From the NCBI GenBank assembly GCA_948470475.1, contig OX419336.1:29349005-29413004 (forward strand): a stretch of DNA of 64,000 nt. Reading direction: 5' to 3'. Under the pieces are notes generated by a model that saw only the letters and a program-made list of their open reading frames with translations, made no database searches and had not been told where the DNA came from. Positions 44,626 through 56,376 of the stretch are shown here, piece by piece. Positions within the stretch are counted from its first letter, which is position 1, and every line of letters begins with the position of its first letter. This stretch comes from Galaxea fascicularis (taxonomy: Eukaryota > Cnidaria > Anthozoa > Scleractinia > Euphylliidae). Both the position numbers and the translations under genes were made by a program.

Positions 44626-47600
44626 GCGCTGTTTGCGGCCGATCCGTTTGCTCGGCTTTTGATCAGTGATACACCAGATTGCCTACAAAGGTAACAATCC
44701 TCTCTGGTATAGATGTTTTGTTTTCATGACAACAGAAAAGCCGATTTTGTTGAAAAACATTCTCAAAAGCTCTAAGCCTAATTCGACTCACAAGTTCCTT
44801 CGTTGACTGCAATGGAATGCAACTGAATTGCCGTGGAAGTGAGGTACCCCTTTACCTGCGTTTTTAATTTCTTTCTCGCCTTCTTTGGGAATACTTTTAT
44901 AGTTTATTGGCCAATTTTGGCCTGTTGTTCCTTTTTGTGCTGCTGTGCAGAATATGACAGTTCACTTTCAGTTGTAACCTATCACATGTCAGGCATATAC
45001 ACTTAACGCCAACTTCAACACAGTGATTGATTTCCTACTTTAATTTCATCGAGTTTCTCAAGCGCATAATTGTGCCTTAAGGCAATTTATAAATAAAGTT
45101 AAAACGTTAAACATTCCTCTAAAACAGGAAATTAGAAACTTTGTTTCATGTCCGTAGCTGATAGGAATTTTTTTCTCTCCATTCATCTGTCAGACAGGTT
45201 GAAACATCCTTGCAACGTCGTTGAGCCATTTTTTAATTGCTGCGGGCACTTAACCGTACATCTTGATATCATGACTCGATACAAAACAGTCTTCAGAACA
45301 AAGCGCTTCAGGGATTTACAGTTAGTTTAACACTGGTCACATATAATGAGGCATTAGAATACCGTTCAGACAACATTTTCTGGCCAGTAGACCGGGGACA
45401 CTACAAAAGATCGTTCGGGGCGCTCAATCAATTAAAATACACTGGCATCCTGTTTTTGACTTTTGCTTTCTTAAAAAATGGAAAACCTATCTACAAAATT
45501 GCTATGCAGATTACTCTGCGTGTATTTCTATAAAACCTCACATTAGCACACTCTGAGCTGTTAAACTCGTTAAAACACTCTTCCGGCTATTTCGGCCAAG
45601 GGCCACAATTGAAGCAAACAGTAAAAGATGGAGAGGATGGCGTTAATGTAGTTAAATCAGGTGATATCTGCAAAATCCACCCATAAGTTATTCAAATAAC
45701 AAGATATTCTGGATTCTATTTTGAAAGGTGTACACGATACCATCACCGTTGCCGTGTCGTCGTCGTCGTTGTCGTCGTCGTCATCGTAGTCATTACGGGC
45801 GTGTGGGATAAAATACCACCGATTCTTCATTGCGGTTTAGTGGCCATGTATTAGCCTCACCAAATCTACAAATGCACGCTGCTATAAATATCTTACAAAA
45901 GAAATCATTTTCGTTTAAAATTTTAAGTTCTGATAATCCTGGCTATGTAAACAAGCAAAGCGTCGCGACTTCCCGTAAAAAAGCATAAGCCCTTTTAAGG
46001 CCCAATACTACAGAGATCAGTTCGTAACAAATTTCTCTAACCCCCTTTAAAGCCAATTATTGCTGTGCATGGTCAGACACCCATACATAATTCGTATATC
46101 GTCTAAATTTGGTCAGTAGTGGAGGTTGATATTTAAGGACAATCATTCATCTGGATGTCGGTCATGTATACATTTTTCTCGTATTTTCATCACTGTTTTG
46201 TCAAGATTGTCCTGGACCAGAAAGAGGTAATCCAGTGGCTAAATTTAGGACTACGTTTGATATATACTGAAGTGCACATGAAATAAGTTTAAAACCGAAT
46301 ATCGCCTCAATTTTCAGAACCAATTTGAAAAGTCATCCCTCCAATATGAGAAGTATTGCACTTGCATCTAACAGCCATAGTTTAACGCAAGGGTGGGTTC
46401 ATATAAGTTTTATGTTTAAAACCTCCAAATATCTTACTTTATTTAACATTTAATAAAACCATTTTAATTTTGTGGCTGGTCTAGTTAAGCGTCATTAGCG
46501 CGTTTGCCATGCATGAAACATGCCAATCGCATCGTACTGTGATATCATATTTCATCGCATAGGCATGTAAAATATAAGGGAGAGCGACCTTTTGAATGCC
46601 ATGCTCTTGGCTCTTCATATATGGTTAATCATAGTGTTGTTGAATCGAATCCTGACATTTCCGCAAGATTTCCACACAGCCCCATGCATAAATTATGTAT
46701 ACATTTAGTGACAAACTCAGTTCATTTCTCAGAAATTTTTTAATGCAAACGTACTACAAGAGCGCTGTCCTCTGGCGACAAAAAATTAAACTGAGAAACT
46801 GCAGCTTTGTTTTCGAAGTTGTTTGCCACTTCAACTTGTTGATCGTTTCATTTTAATGCTTTTATATGCTGTTGTCCAATACAAAATCTTCTTTCTAGCA
46901 GTGTTCAGAAATATTTTCGCACAGCTCTATGTAAGCAATAAAGGAATGTGCCACTCCAACGGGTATGGTTTTTGATCTGGAAACGGGTATAGATTTTGAC
47001 CATTTTGGTCTAAAATCGGGTATGGTTTTGCAATTTGAACTTCAAATGTGCAATAGGCGGACTGATCACCCAATCCGCCTTAAACCAGGCCAGTGAGTTT
47101 GAGAAAATGGTAAAATATCGATCAATGGCATCAAACAGTTTATATTTTGATTTGATATAGTCGTGGAAAGCAAATTTTGAAAATTTTGTGATGAAATGTC
47201 TGAAAGAAAGAAAAATGGTGGCCATTTAACTGATAGGGTCCTTCTTATAAAATTAGAGACCAGTTTCAAGGCGTCTAATCCGTAAAAATTCTCTAAGACA
47301 GAATATGACATGAATAAGGTTTCTCTGTTACACCCAGTTTCGCTTATATAAGGTTATTCTGAAAACTGGAACCGAAATAAGTGAAATGTATTCATTCTTT
47401 ATGCTTTTTGGAGCGTTCAAATGGATCTTGCGCATTGTAAAAACTTCAGCAAAAAATACCAAAAGACCTAACACTCGTTTATTAACTTCAAAGGATAACA
47501 AACAAGCATTGTGTTTGTGTAGATAATACCGGTTGCTACTAATGAATTAATTTGAATCATAATTTTTAACATTGATTTCGATTATTCTTGTGGAGTCCCA

Positions 47601-47979
47601 GTTCTATTGGTAAAGGCTCAGGTAACGGAGGTTATCCAACGTAACTGAAAAATCGTACATACCGTAATTTCTATTTTCAGTAAGAAGTTTACTTGTCCTT
47701 GTTTTACAACTGATTATATAAACCATTGTAAGAAATTTAAAACTAATGAAGATGTGGAGCTGTGTTATATTCAGTTTCATCTCCACTCATTCGCAGTAAT
47801 ATATGAATGAAATATTGAACTTTCTTTAGACAGCAAACATTATTTGTAATTTTTGTCTTGTTTCGGATAAATGCGTTCTTTGAATGTAACTTCTAAGAAA
47901 AAAATCAGAAATTTTGATTACACAGTTCACATAAAATTTGGAATGTTTGTTAGCCAGGTAACAGGAATGATAACGGAAG
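44626..47979. other. Long intergenic region upstream of the carboxypeptidase gene
   Basis: It must contain the promoter of the minus-strand carboxypeptidase gene and perhaps a 5' exon before the acceptor at 44683. A CGT/CGTCGT low-complexity run lies at about 45753-45789. Near 46955-47030 the motif CGGGTATGGTTTT recurs, which looks like a decayed repeat. I see no coding gene. Confidence 0.4.
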
Positions 47980-47984
47980 TTACT

Positions 47985-49310
47985 CAATGATGAGTAGTGA
48001 CCTTCCGCCCGGGTTCAGTTCCCTATTTGCTTGATGTTTGGCAAACAAGCCCTCGATCATAGCAACAGTCTCATCATGCATCTTGTACTGCCGCTGTGTT
48101 TTTCCAGTGGGGAAAGGAGGCTCGATTATGGCAGGATAGACCCAAAGTCTACCCAGACTTGATCTGCAGGAACTGGCCACTCCAGGGAACCAACTTGCTT
48201 TGTTGTTGACTGCATGAAGGTGATGAGTGCATCGCTGTTATGGGATCAGCTTCTAAGACTTTGCCAACATACCATTTTCTGTCGTACACTGCTGCAACCC
48301 AATCGTCTGCAACAGGCCTAATAGCTGTATTCGAACACTCTTTGAGAAGGTGTACTTTCCAACCACATGGAGATTCTGGATTGTATGTTTCATTTCTGAA
48401 ACACTCCTTGCAGTGACAAAAGGTTTCTCTTGCAATGATTTTCTCAGGTGAGATAGCTGCTACTGCATGGACGGTCATTGTCCCATGGACAGATGTGATC
48501 TCTCCGAAGCGCTCAATTTCTGATTTAGCCGTTTGGCAGGCCTCCTTTGACGCAAAGGTAAAGGACACAGAGCTTGCGGACTGACGTTGCTGCGTCCAAG
48601 AGAAGAAATCAGACGCATCCTGGATGGAAACCTTTTACTGTCTGACAGCCTCATCAGCCGTACACCTAACGGATCCTCCAACACCGTCACAAGGACCTTT
48701 TCCATGGCCTGCGTCAAAATAATTCCACGATGTGCTGACATCGAAAAGATCTTTGTGATGACTTAGCAGGTAGAAAATGGTTTTGTTTCTATATTGCGAA
48801 GTTGAGCTATCAGTGTAGTAGTGAATATGTTTGATGTTGGGTAGTCTGACCTTTAACTCTGACCTGTGGGATAAGCTGTTTCAGAAATGCAAACACCGTG
48901 GATGAATTATGCCACATTTCATCAGACACAAACACAATGCTTTTGTGGGTGACTTCACTGTCTTCTGACCGGTAGTATACAAAGGCGGGATGGAGGGTGA
49001 CGATTGAGGTATTCCAGTAGGCAGACTGTACCTCCTCGATGGACTGGCAAGTGTAGTTTTCTGCAAAATCTATTTGCGCAATTGCTTCATTTACTGCTAA
49101 GTTTTCCTTAAGACATTTCAGCTGTCCGTGAAAAGCTCCATCTCCTTTCTGAGCATATCTCTAAATTTCTCTTTTTCCAGATTGAAAGCTAAGATTTTCA
49201 TTTTCTTTTTTCCATCTACTTCTACTCTCTTCCACTGGTTAAACGGAAAAACTCTGGGTAGTTGATTGGCCACTTGTTTCACTGCATTCTTCAATGAACT
49301 TGTTCGGACC
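47985..49310 (-). pseudogene. Decayed transposase-like gene of unassigned family
   Basis: Frames on the minus strand follow each other with several stops and frameshifts. They carry, in order, QLPRVFPFNQWKRVEVDGKK, DFAENYTCQSIEEVQSAYWN, HKSIVFVSDEMWHNSS, FDAGHGKGPCDGVGG, then a cysteine cluster (CHCKEC) and DDWVAAVYDRKWYVGKV, ending near YKMHDETVAMIEGLF. Acidic residues in DFAENY, SDEM and near HGKGPCDG could be the remains of a DDE-type catalytic site. From memory, similar proteins occur in many copies in cnidarian and other invertebrate genomes, which fits a mobile origin; I cannot name the superfamily. No terminal repeats were found. Confidence 0.62.
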
Positions 49311-49619
49311 GTTTACGCTCACTGTGACCCCCAACGATTTGAGAGCTCAAAGCTTAAGGGACAGGTTCTGGTGGTACTGGCAGAGGCATGTACGGCGGGA
49401 GGTGAATGACGTGGGAATGATGTATTTTGGTCTCCTCTTGCAAAAAGCAGTTTTACCGATCATTGGTATCTTTTAATGATGTGCCCTAATACTATGCTGG
49501 CTTTAAGTCCTCGTCTGGTGTTGCTCTTTTGTGAACCCCCACTCTGGACTGCTTGTTTTACTTCTGCTGATACTGCTTGAGCAAACACCAGTTGCTTTCG
49601 TATTTCGTAGTGTAAGAAC

Positions 49620-49720
49620 GTTGAGGCTGATAAAGCAATTAATGATTGGACCCAAGAGCCATAATGGGACAGAGAGGGAGTCTTGTAATAGGGTATGGGA
49701 TATCTTAATTTCAAAACATA
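49620..49720 (-). repeat. Short LINE 3'-end remnant
   Basis: The minus-strand sequence around YYKTPSLSHYGSW matches the motif ETPSLSHYGSCW in the LINE 3' end at 56037-56398. Only this small piece is recognisable. The surrounding stretch from 49311 to 50185 holds nothing else I can support. Confidence 0.45.
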
Positions 49721-50189
49721 TATTTTTAGAAACAAGCAAGCAACTCCCGGTCTTCGGGTAGACTCGTTTCCGTGTGCGCGAGGCTTGGGAGCTAGTTGAA
49801 AGATGCCAAAGATGGTGGCCGCAATGGCGAAGTGAACGTAGCTTGTTTTCAAAATGCTTTTTAAGTCTTTTGTGGGGAAGAACAACTGCGGATTGCCGGA
49901 TTTCGTGCACAAACAATTTATTTAACATCAGGCTTGTGAAATGTAATCAAAGCTCCCGTTTGGACCACAGAAAATAACCTGTAAGTGCATTGCTTGAAAT
50001 TGAGCGGAGAAAAAGTGTAAATGATATAAGAACTTGCAGGCAGAACTGATTAACTCAGTTGAAATGAATAACATACACTGCTTTTCTGTTGAATCTCAAT
50101 GACTTCATGAAACAATTCTAAATGGTTGATGATCTGGTGTTTGAATAATAATTGCTTGTGTTCAACTGAGGAAGTGTAGTCCATATTAA

Positions 50190-50972
50190 CCCATTGACTA
50201 CCAGCCGTTTTTACGTTTTCGGAGTGATTTTCCACCAATAAACGATCCATAGCATTTCGTGACTTTTCCACTACCATGGAAAGTGGTGCTGTCCTAAGGC
50301 ACTGGAGGCTCAAGGTTTCTGAAAACGTCATTCTGACGTAGCTATGCTACAAGAATGGCCCAAGTTGGGTTTGCTTGCGATTTTTGCTAAGTTTACAGCC
50401 ATTTTTCATCTGTAGTAGCCGCCTAATGAGCATCATTAAGCGTGACGGTAGCTAAGAGTCCACTTTCTCAAAGAACCGAGAAAGGCGAATTCGGCTTCTT
50501 ACTCGACGAACTGGGAATTTGGTCGGTCGGACACTTAGTACCTTTGGGACTCGACTATTGATGACTTTCTCGACCTCTCGCCACATATTTTGGAATTTGC
50601 AAGCACTGAAGATCACCACAAGCAGGAATTTTTGGCAGTAGGTCGGAGTGGCTGTAGACTTAGTTTATATGTGAAAGAATTGGGGGAAGGAACGGGCGCT
50701 GTCAAAAATTCTCGTTATTTCCCAGCATGCAATGCGGTTGAAATATTGAAAATTGCGGGAAGGCCCGAATGCTGGAACAAAAGGCTCTATCTACGCTCGC
50801 GACAACAATATGAACAAAAAAAGTCATTTCTAAGCTAAAACAAGGAATGAATTTTGTTATGATGGTTGAAGTTTGGTTTTTCGACGATTATTTCTTTAAA
50901 AAATGTAAAGCCAAAAAGGGGCATTTTCGACGTTTCTCTTTGACGTTAAAAACGGTCATTCTCGTTCTTGTC
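50190..50972 (+). mobile_element. TTAA-type element, copy A (3'-truncated)
   Basis: It begins CCCATTGACTACCAGCCG after TTAA (50186-50189) and is collinear with the element at 57020-58029 for about 780 bp, with scattered substitutions and small indels. The similarity stops at about 50972, so the right end is missing. Confidence 0.8.
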
Positions 50973-51905
50973 ATGAAACCCACGCGAGGTCATTGCAACT
51001 GATCTTCACCTAGCTAGAGAGTCTTCCCTGGAAGTTCATGGACATCGCAAGGGGCTAACAGGTAACGTATCCCTTTTCATACCTTCAACCCTTTAAACCC
51101 TAGGAGTGATCAACATCGAATTTCTCCTTGTAATATTTATAACACACAGTGGTCACGAGAATTAAGGACAGGATCAGACACGATTAATTTGCTTGATATT
51201 TTAACAACTTCTCCCCATACATCTATAGCAATTGTGTAGGGAACCACAAATGAAAATTTAACTTTTGATGTAGCGATTTAAAGGGTTAATACACCAGATA
51301 CATCAGCCGTTTATTTGAACCCTTGCCTAATTCTTTTTTCATCTATAGTTTGCATAAGCGTCGAGTCATCCAGTCCTACTGGCAAAACGTTGTACCCACC
51401 GCATTACTTACAAAGCAAAACACGCCAAAATTGCCTATTAAGTATGCACGAGCATGCATCAGCTTCTCTATTCCCTTTAGAATAGTTAAAATGGCAATAC
51501 GCATGCGCACGTAGTAAATGCGCACCACATGGATGACAAAATGGCTAAATCACATCACATTTAAATAGAAATTTTTCATCTATAGTTTGATATGTAGGAC
51601 CGGTACTTTGCTGCGCGTTTGGAGTGGGATTGTCACGCAAGGGGCTAACAGGTAACGTATCCGTTTTCATACCTTCAACCCTTTAAACCCTAGAAGTGAT
51701 CAGCATCGAATTTCTCCTTGTAATATTTATAAAACACAGTGGTCACGAGAATTAAGGACAGGATCAGACAAGATTAATTTGCTTGATATCTTAAACCTGC
51801 TTGGTCGACAGCTCTTTTTCTTTTTTTTTTTAGCGTTTTGTCATGGCACCGGCGTGCGGTCATTGCAACTGATCTTCACCTGGCTAGAGAGTTTTTCCTT
51901 GAGTA
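50971..51905 (+). repeat. Two pairs of direct repeats
   Basis: A block of about 160 bp beginning CGCAAGGGGCTAACAGGTAA occurs at 51046-51204 and 51636-51794. A block of about 60 bp containing CATTGCAACTGATCTTCACC occurs at 50971-51030 and 51841-51900. The order is B-A, then A-B, all in the same direction. The motif TTTTTCATCTATAGTTT also appears twice (51335-51353, 51575-51592). No coding function is visible. Confidence 0.75.
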
Positions 51906-52359
51906 TGATATGCCTTGTACTTTCTTGGTATATGCCAAGTGGTTGTTAGTCTTATTTACAAGCGAACAAAAGAGGAACACATTTGCTACTCGAATCTTGT
52001 ATTATATTATGGTCAAGGTATAAATAATTTGTGATGAAATTTGATCCATTTAACTTGGACTTTTTAATAAAGATATCAATTTTTCCACCACCTCACAAAA
52101 TGTCATTGCTTTCTTTAATTTGATGGTTGAATGCTTAGGCTGTTTTGACTGCATTAATTATTTATGCAATATTTTATATGAATGAAAATCAGTTAGGATT
52201 GAAAATTTATTGTAGCAACCCCAGAGTGACTCGACTCTGTGTACATGAAAATGCACTTGTACCAATTGGTCACACATACTATAGTGTCTGTTCGCGTGAC
52301 GTCACAAAAATTCCGAAAACGAGGCGCCGCCATCTTGGAGGAGTAATGTTTTATTTATA

Positions 52360-52437
52360 ATGGCGGCAACTGAAGCGTTTCCTTTTGAGAGCGAGACAAA
52401 TTCCAAGTTTATTCTGTCTGCCTATGGCGAGTCATTA
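52360..52437 (+). CDS. N-terminal coding fragment of the SWIM-YqaJ frame
   Basis: This ATG, in CGCCGCCATCTTGG-rich surroundings, opens 26 codons (MAATEAFPF to YGESL). The frame is interrupted by a 291-bp MITE and resumes, in the same frame, at the TTA/CAG after it with QGNIRRRYVEKIG. I read the two parts as one original first exon. The insertion plus its 3-bp duplication adds 294 bp, a multiple of three, but the MITE contains an in-frame stop at about 52591-52593. Confidence 0.65.
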
Positions 52438-52728
52438 TGCACCTATCAGTGTCAAGCCCGAGGGGGGGGGGGGTCGGGCAAACCACGGGAATTTGACTGT
52501 CACGTATATCCCCAGGGTGGGGATTTTGATCGGACATCATGGCCCCAGGGTGGGGAATTTCATTGCTTTCCTCTTGTGTGCAACAAGGACTGAAGGGGAG
52601 TTTGATACTTTTGACAATTATTTTTTGCCCGGGGGTGGGGATTTTGATAAATTTTTTCAGAAAATGTCAAAATCCCCACCCTATGCCCGACCCCCCCCCC
52701 CCCCTCGGGCTTGACACTGATAGGTGCA
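52438..52728. mobile_element. Harbinger-like MITE inserted in a coding exon
   Basis: Inverted repeats TGCACCTATCAGTGTCAAGC, followed by CCGAG and a G run (C run at the other end), lie at both ends. TTA occurs on each side (52435-52437 and 52729-52731). The interior repeats CCCAGGGTGGGGA(A/T)TTT. It splits the N-terminal coding part of the SWIM-YqaJ frame. Confidence 0.88.
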
Positions 52729-54360
52729 TTACAGGGTAACATAAGGAGAAGATATGTGGAGAAAATAGGGGCCATTGGTATCGACCCTTTCCTTATTCCG
52801 CAAGAAAACTGTACTCCGGAATGTCTTCCTCCAGTCGAGTCGTGCGATCTTCTGTCATATCTAGTGCTCGATACGAGTTTTTATACAAAGGAGCAGTTTA
52901 AAAATTTCAGAAGTCTCCTTGCGTACAACCATATGGTGTCCGACTTTATTACAAGTGTTCTTGGACAAACATTGCGAGATAAATACGTGGTTCTTGCAAA
53001 AGTAAGACATTCCCAACGAATGAATGATCCGCACGTGCCATTGTGGATAATATCAACCAAAGAAGGAACTGTTCTTTCAGCTCACTGTGCTGGGTGTATG
53101 GCCGGGCTGGGAGAATGCTGTTCTCATATCGCAAGTGTTCTTTTTTATATTGAAGTGTGGACGAGATTAACTGGGAAGCTTGCCTGCACCCAAGTAAAAT
53201 GTACGTGGCTGTTACCTACCACAGTTAAGCAAGTTGACTACGCAAGGATCAAAGAAATTAACTTTTCTTCTGCAAAGAAACTAAAAGCCGACCTCGATAA
53301 GTCCATTGAAACGGTTGCTTTCCCTGTTGTTGATTCAAGTCCACCATCTCACACTTCCACACCTAAACGTCCAGAAGTGAAAATGTCATCATCACTAGAA
53401 CCTTCTGCTGAAGAAATGGATGCTTTTTATCACTCTTTGAGTGAATGCAAAATTAAACCAGTGTGTTTAAGTTTAATTCACCCATTTGCTGATTCATTTA
53501 TTTCAAGTACTAGAAACATTAAGGCGGTGACAGACTTGTTTGATCCCAAGTATCTAGAGCTTTCATATACTGACCTTCTAAAGGAGTGTAATAAAGTACA
53601 ATTGAACCTATCTGATGAAGATATTAAGTCAATCGAAAGGGAAACCGTGGATCAGGCCAAAGGAAGTGCTTTTTTTAGACACAGGGCTGGAAGAGTGGGG
53701 GCTTCCAAATGCCGTGCAGCCAGTCATACAGATCCTTCACAGCCCTCCCAGTCTCTGGTCAAAGCTATTTGTTATCCAGATATTTTTCGCTTTTCCACAG
53801 CAGCCACAAGACATGGATGCAAACATGAGGATATTGCCATCGCAGAATATGAAAAAATAATGCGAAAAACTCATGCTAACTTTGTTGTAACTAAATGTGG
53901 AACAATTATAAACAAGAAGTACCAATTTTTACATGCCACTCCAGATTTTCTCTGTGAATGTGATTGCTGTGGACAGGGATGTGGCGAAGTCAAGTGCCCT
54001 TACTGCATAGATGGAGTTGACTTTGACAGCTATGTGCAAAAGAAATCTTCCTGTTTGCAGAAAAATGAATCTTGTTTCCAACTCAAAAGAGATCATGACT
54101 ATTATTACCAAGCACAACAACAAATCCATACAAGTGGGAGAGGATATTTAGATTTTATTGTGTTTGCCTCAGATGGGCAAACAACAAAATTTTTCTTGGA
54201 AAGACTTGCTCCAGACATGAAACACTGGGAAACACAAATTCTCAAACTAGCAACTTTTTGGAGAATTTGCATATCACCAGAAATATTGGGAAGATGGTAT
54301 ACCCGAAAGATGGATTTAAAAGCCCAGCTTTCCCCCAGAAGAAGTCGCAAAACCTGGTGA
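52729..54360 (+). CDS. SWIM-like zinc finger plus YqaJ-type nuclease (mobile-element or domesticated gene)
   Basis: About 543 residues from the MITE edge. A SWIM-like zinc motif (AHCAGCMAGLGECCSHIAS) lies near residue 125. A YqaJ-family nuclease of the PD-(D/E)xK fold fills the second half: VGASK near 318, HEDIAIAEYEK near 365, ATPDF near 404, GEVKCP near 420 and YYYQAQQQIH near 458. The Asp, Glu and Lys of the active site and the Gln-rich last motif are present. YqaJ nucleases in phages and animal mobile elements process DNA ends. The frame ends at a TGA soon after GRWYTRK. A one-base shift near 54325-54335 would carry it into the PHD-containing frame that follows, so the stop is probably a mutation or a sequencing error. 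Confidence 0.75.
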   Translation, partial: LQGNIRRRYVEKIGAIGIDPFLIPQENCTPECLPPVESCDLLSYLVLDTSFYTKEQFKNFRSLLAYNHMVSDFITSVLGQTLRDKYVVLAKVRHSQRMNDPHVPLWIISTKEGTVLSAHCAGCMAGLGECCSHIASVLFYIEVWTRLTGKLACTQVKCTWLLPTTVKQVDYARIKEINFSSAKKLKADLDKSIETVAFPVVDSSPPSHTSTPKRPEVKMSSSLEPSAEEMDAFYHSLSECKIKPVCLSLIHPFADSFISSTRNIKAVTDLFDPKYLELSYTDLLKECNKVQLNLSDEDIKSIERETVDQAKGSAFFRHRAGRVGASKCRAASHTDPSQPSQSLVKAICYPDIFRFSTAATRHGCKHEDIAIAEYEKIMRKTHANFVVTKCGTIINKKYQFLHATPDFLCECDCCGQGCGEVKCPYCIDGVDFDSYVQKKSSCLQKNESCFQLKRDHDYYYQAQQQIHTSGRGYLDFIVFASDGQTTKFFLERLAPDMKHWETQILKLATFWRICISPEILGRWYTRKMDLKAQLSPRRSRKTW

Positions 54361-55201
54361 CTGTTACTGCAGGGAAACAACTAGTGAAGCACCGATAACG
54401 TGTGCCAACCACACATGCAAAATATCCAGATTTCATCCATCCTGTTTGGGTATCAAGAATGTAACAGTTCCAAAAATATGGTACTGCCCTCATTGTAGAA
54501 AGTTGCCTCAATTTACCAGGGCAAAAAGCAAGAAATTGCCCGAAATGAAGGATCAGTTCCTAAGTGAGGCAACAAAACTTGCAAGTATCTGCACATGTCA
54601 AAAAAAAGCACAGGCAAATGATAAACTGCTGAAATGTCATAATGAACAGTGCTCAAATGGTAAATTTTTTCATCTGTCATTCATGTCTTACAAACGTTAT
54701 CCAAGCAATGCAAGAACAACCTGGCTTTGCTATAACTGTAAGATTACAGTACCTAAAAGTAGACCATCAACATCAGCTCAAGGGGATTCTGATTTGGTCG
54801 AAGAACTAGCTGGAACACCCGATAATGTAATGTCAGCCCCTATTATTAATGATTCAAGCTCCCAAAGTGATAATGATTTGAAGGCAGATTCACCTGCAAC
54901 ACCAATCAACATTGGTGCAAACACCCCACAGGATAGTGATGTTTTGTTTGTCAAAGAAACTGTCAACACAAATGTTAATAAGACAGGTTCACTAGGGAAT
55001 CTGACTGATAGAGAATTTGCATTGATAGAGGATACACATGGCTGGTTAGACTGTTCTATAATCCACCAGGCACAAATCTACCTCAAACAGTTAAATCCGA
55101 ACATTGAAGGATTTCAAAGGCCAACACTTGGTCCAATAAGAGCCTTTGACATTATCAGTGGTGAATTCATACAGATTTTGAACACTGGAGGTAACCACTG
55201 G
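54331..55201 (+). CDS. Tandem PHD-like fingers and start of a Ulp1-like protease domain
   Basis: In the frame shifted by one base from the YqaJ part, the sequence continues FPPEEVAKPGDCYC. A Cys4-His-Cys3 PHD finger follows (CYC, CANHTC, HPSC, WYCPHC; 54362-54500). A second, weaker PHD-like cluster follows (CTC, CHNEQC, FFH, WLCYNC; about 54588-54750), in which one Cys is replaced. Then come a Ser/Asp-rich linker and a segment ending EFIQILNTGGNHW, which resembles the first half of a C48/Ulp1-type cysteine protease with its catalytic His. The frame reaches a good splice donor (TGG then GTATGT at 55202), so the rest should lie in a later exon that I could not find. PHD fingers read histone tails and Ulp1 proteases cut SUMO-like tags; their use here is an inference. 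Confidence 0.62.
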
Positions 55202-56030
55202 GTATGTTTATGATATATCTGTTTATTTTATGACTTTTTGTGTGAAATTTATGGGTGAGCTCTTTTTATGGTTTCGTATAATTATGTGTAGACTTTGGCA
55301 CACTGTAAGTCTGTAAGGTTTGTGGAGGTTTGTCTTGAAAAGATACTTTAAATGCGGTGTTACGTTGACATGGCACACTCGACTTTGCACACTTTTACTT
55401 TTTTTCTACCAGCTTCTACTGTGAGGGATTCATGTGATTGAAAATAGAAACGGTGTGATGATTACCCAGAATAATCTATCGCTTTTGTTAACTCTCAGGC
55501 ACTCTGTTGCCATTGTATTGCATCGCTTGTGTATCGCCGCGTCCACAGTTGAACTGTAGCTTTGTTTGTTATGTAATAACAACTTAACAGAAAGATGAAA
55601 TCTCTCTCTATAGTACTGCGGCATTAAGCTATTTAAACATCAAGAATTTCTTTTTTGCAATGTTTAAATACAGCTTTTAATACTCTAGGCAACTTCATAA
55701 ACGTTAATCGTACAACAACCGGTAAGATAAATCGCCAACAAACCACACGAATCAGTCAACCCAAAACGACTAAAATATGGATGAAACTAACCGAGCAAAC
55801 TAACGGCTACAGAACCGACGACTACAACAATGAAGGACCGAACAACCAAGCGATTAGGCGGTCGAACAAATGAAAGATCGACCGAAAAAGACAATGCACC
55901 GCCAGTGAATGACAGCCAAACAATTGTCCGCATCCCATCCACCATGTTTTCTTGTTTTTTCTCGAGGGAGGTCTACCGGAAATTTGTTTCCTGTTGCGTC
56001 CGCACTAGTTTCTAAAAATAAATTTTTTGA
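55202..56030. other. Region after the protease-like exon
   Basis: Expected to be an intron or decayed sequence. I looked for the second half of the protease (a Cys-containing exon) and did not recognise it. No other feature is supportable. Confidence 0.35.
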
Positions 56031-56036
56031 AATTTA

Positions 56037-56324
56037 AGATATCCCAAAGGCTCTACTGGGAGACTCCTTCTCTGTCCCATTATGGCTCTTGTTGGACCTT
56101 ACTGCCGAGGGAGCTCAAGAGACTGATGCCAAAAACGATTTTTAAACTAAAACTGAAACAGTTTTTATTGAACCATTTTATTAATCTTTGTTCTTAGTTT
56201 TTAGCCTTAGTTTGTAGTCTTTAGTTCCTTGTCTTATGTTTTATTTTAATGTATTTTTTATCATTTTTCTAGGGGACCCTCCTGAAAACCACCTTGGGGG
56301 GATTGGAGGCCTCCTCTTGAAATG

Positions 56325-56376
<52 letters not shown>

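Noticed and set aside
45753..45789. CGT-rich run as a coding polyamino-acid stretch
   Set aside because: The run is interrupted and no open frame of useful length surrounds it. It is low-complexity DNA.
54105..54511. Minus-strand open frames opposite the YqaJ/PHD region
   Set aside because: They have no domain similarity and mirror a strand with clear nuclease and zinc-finger motifs.
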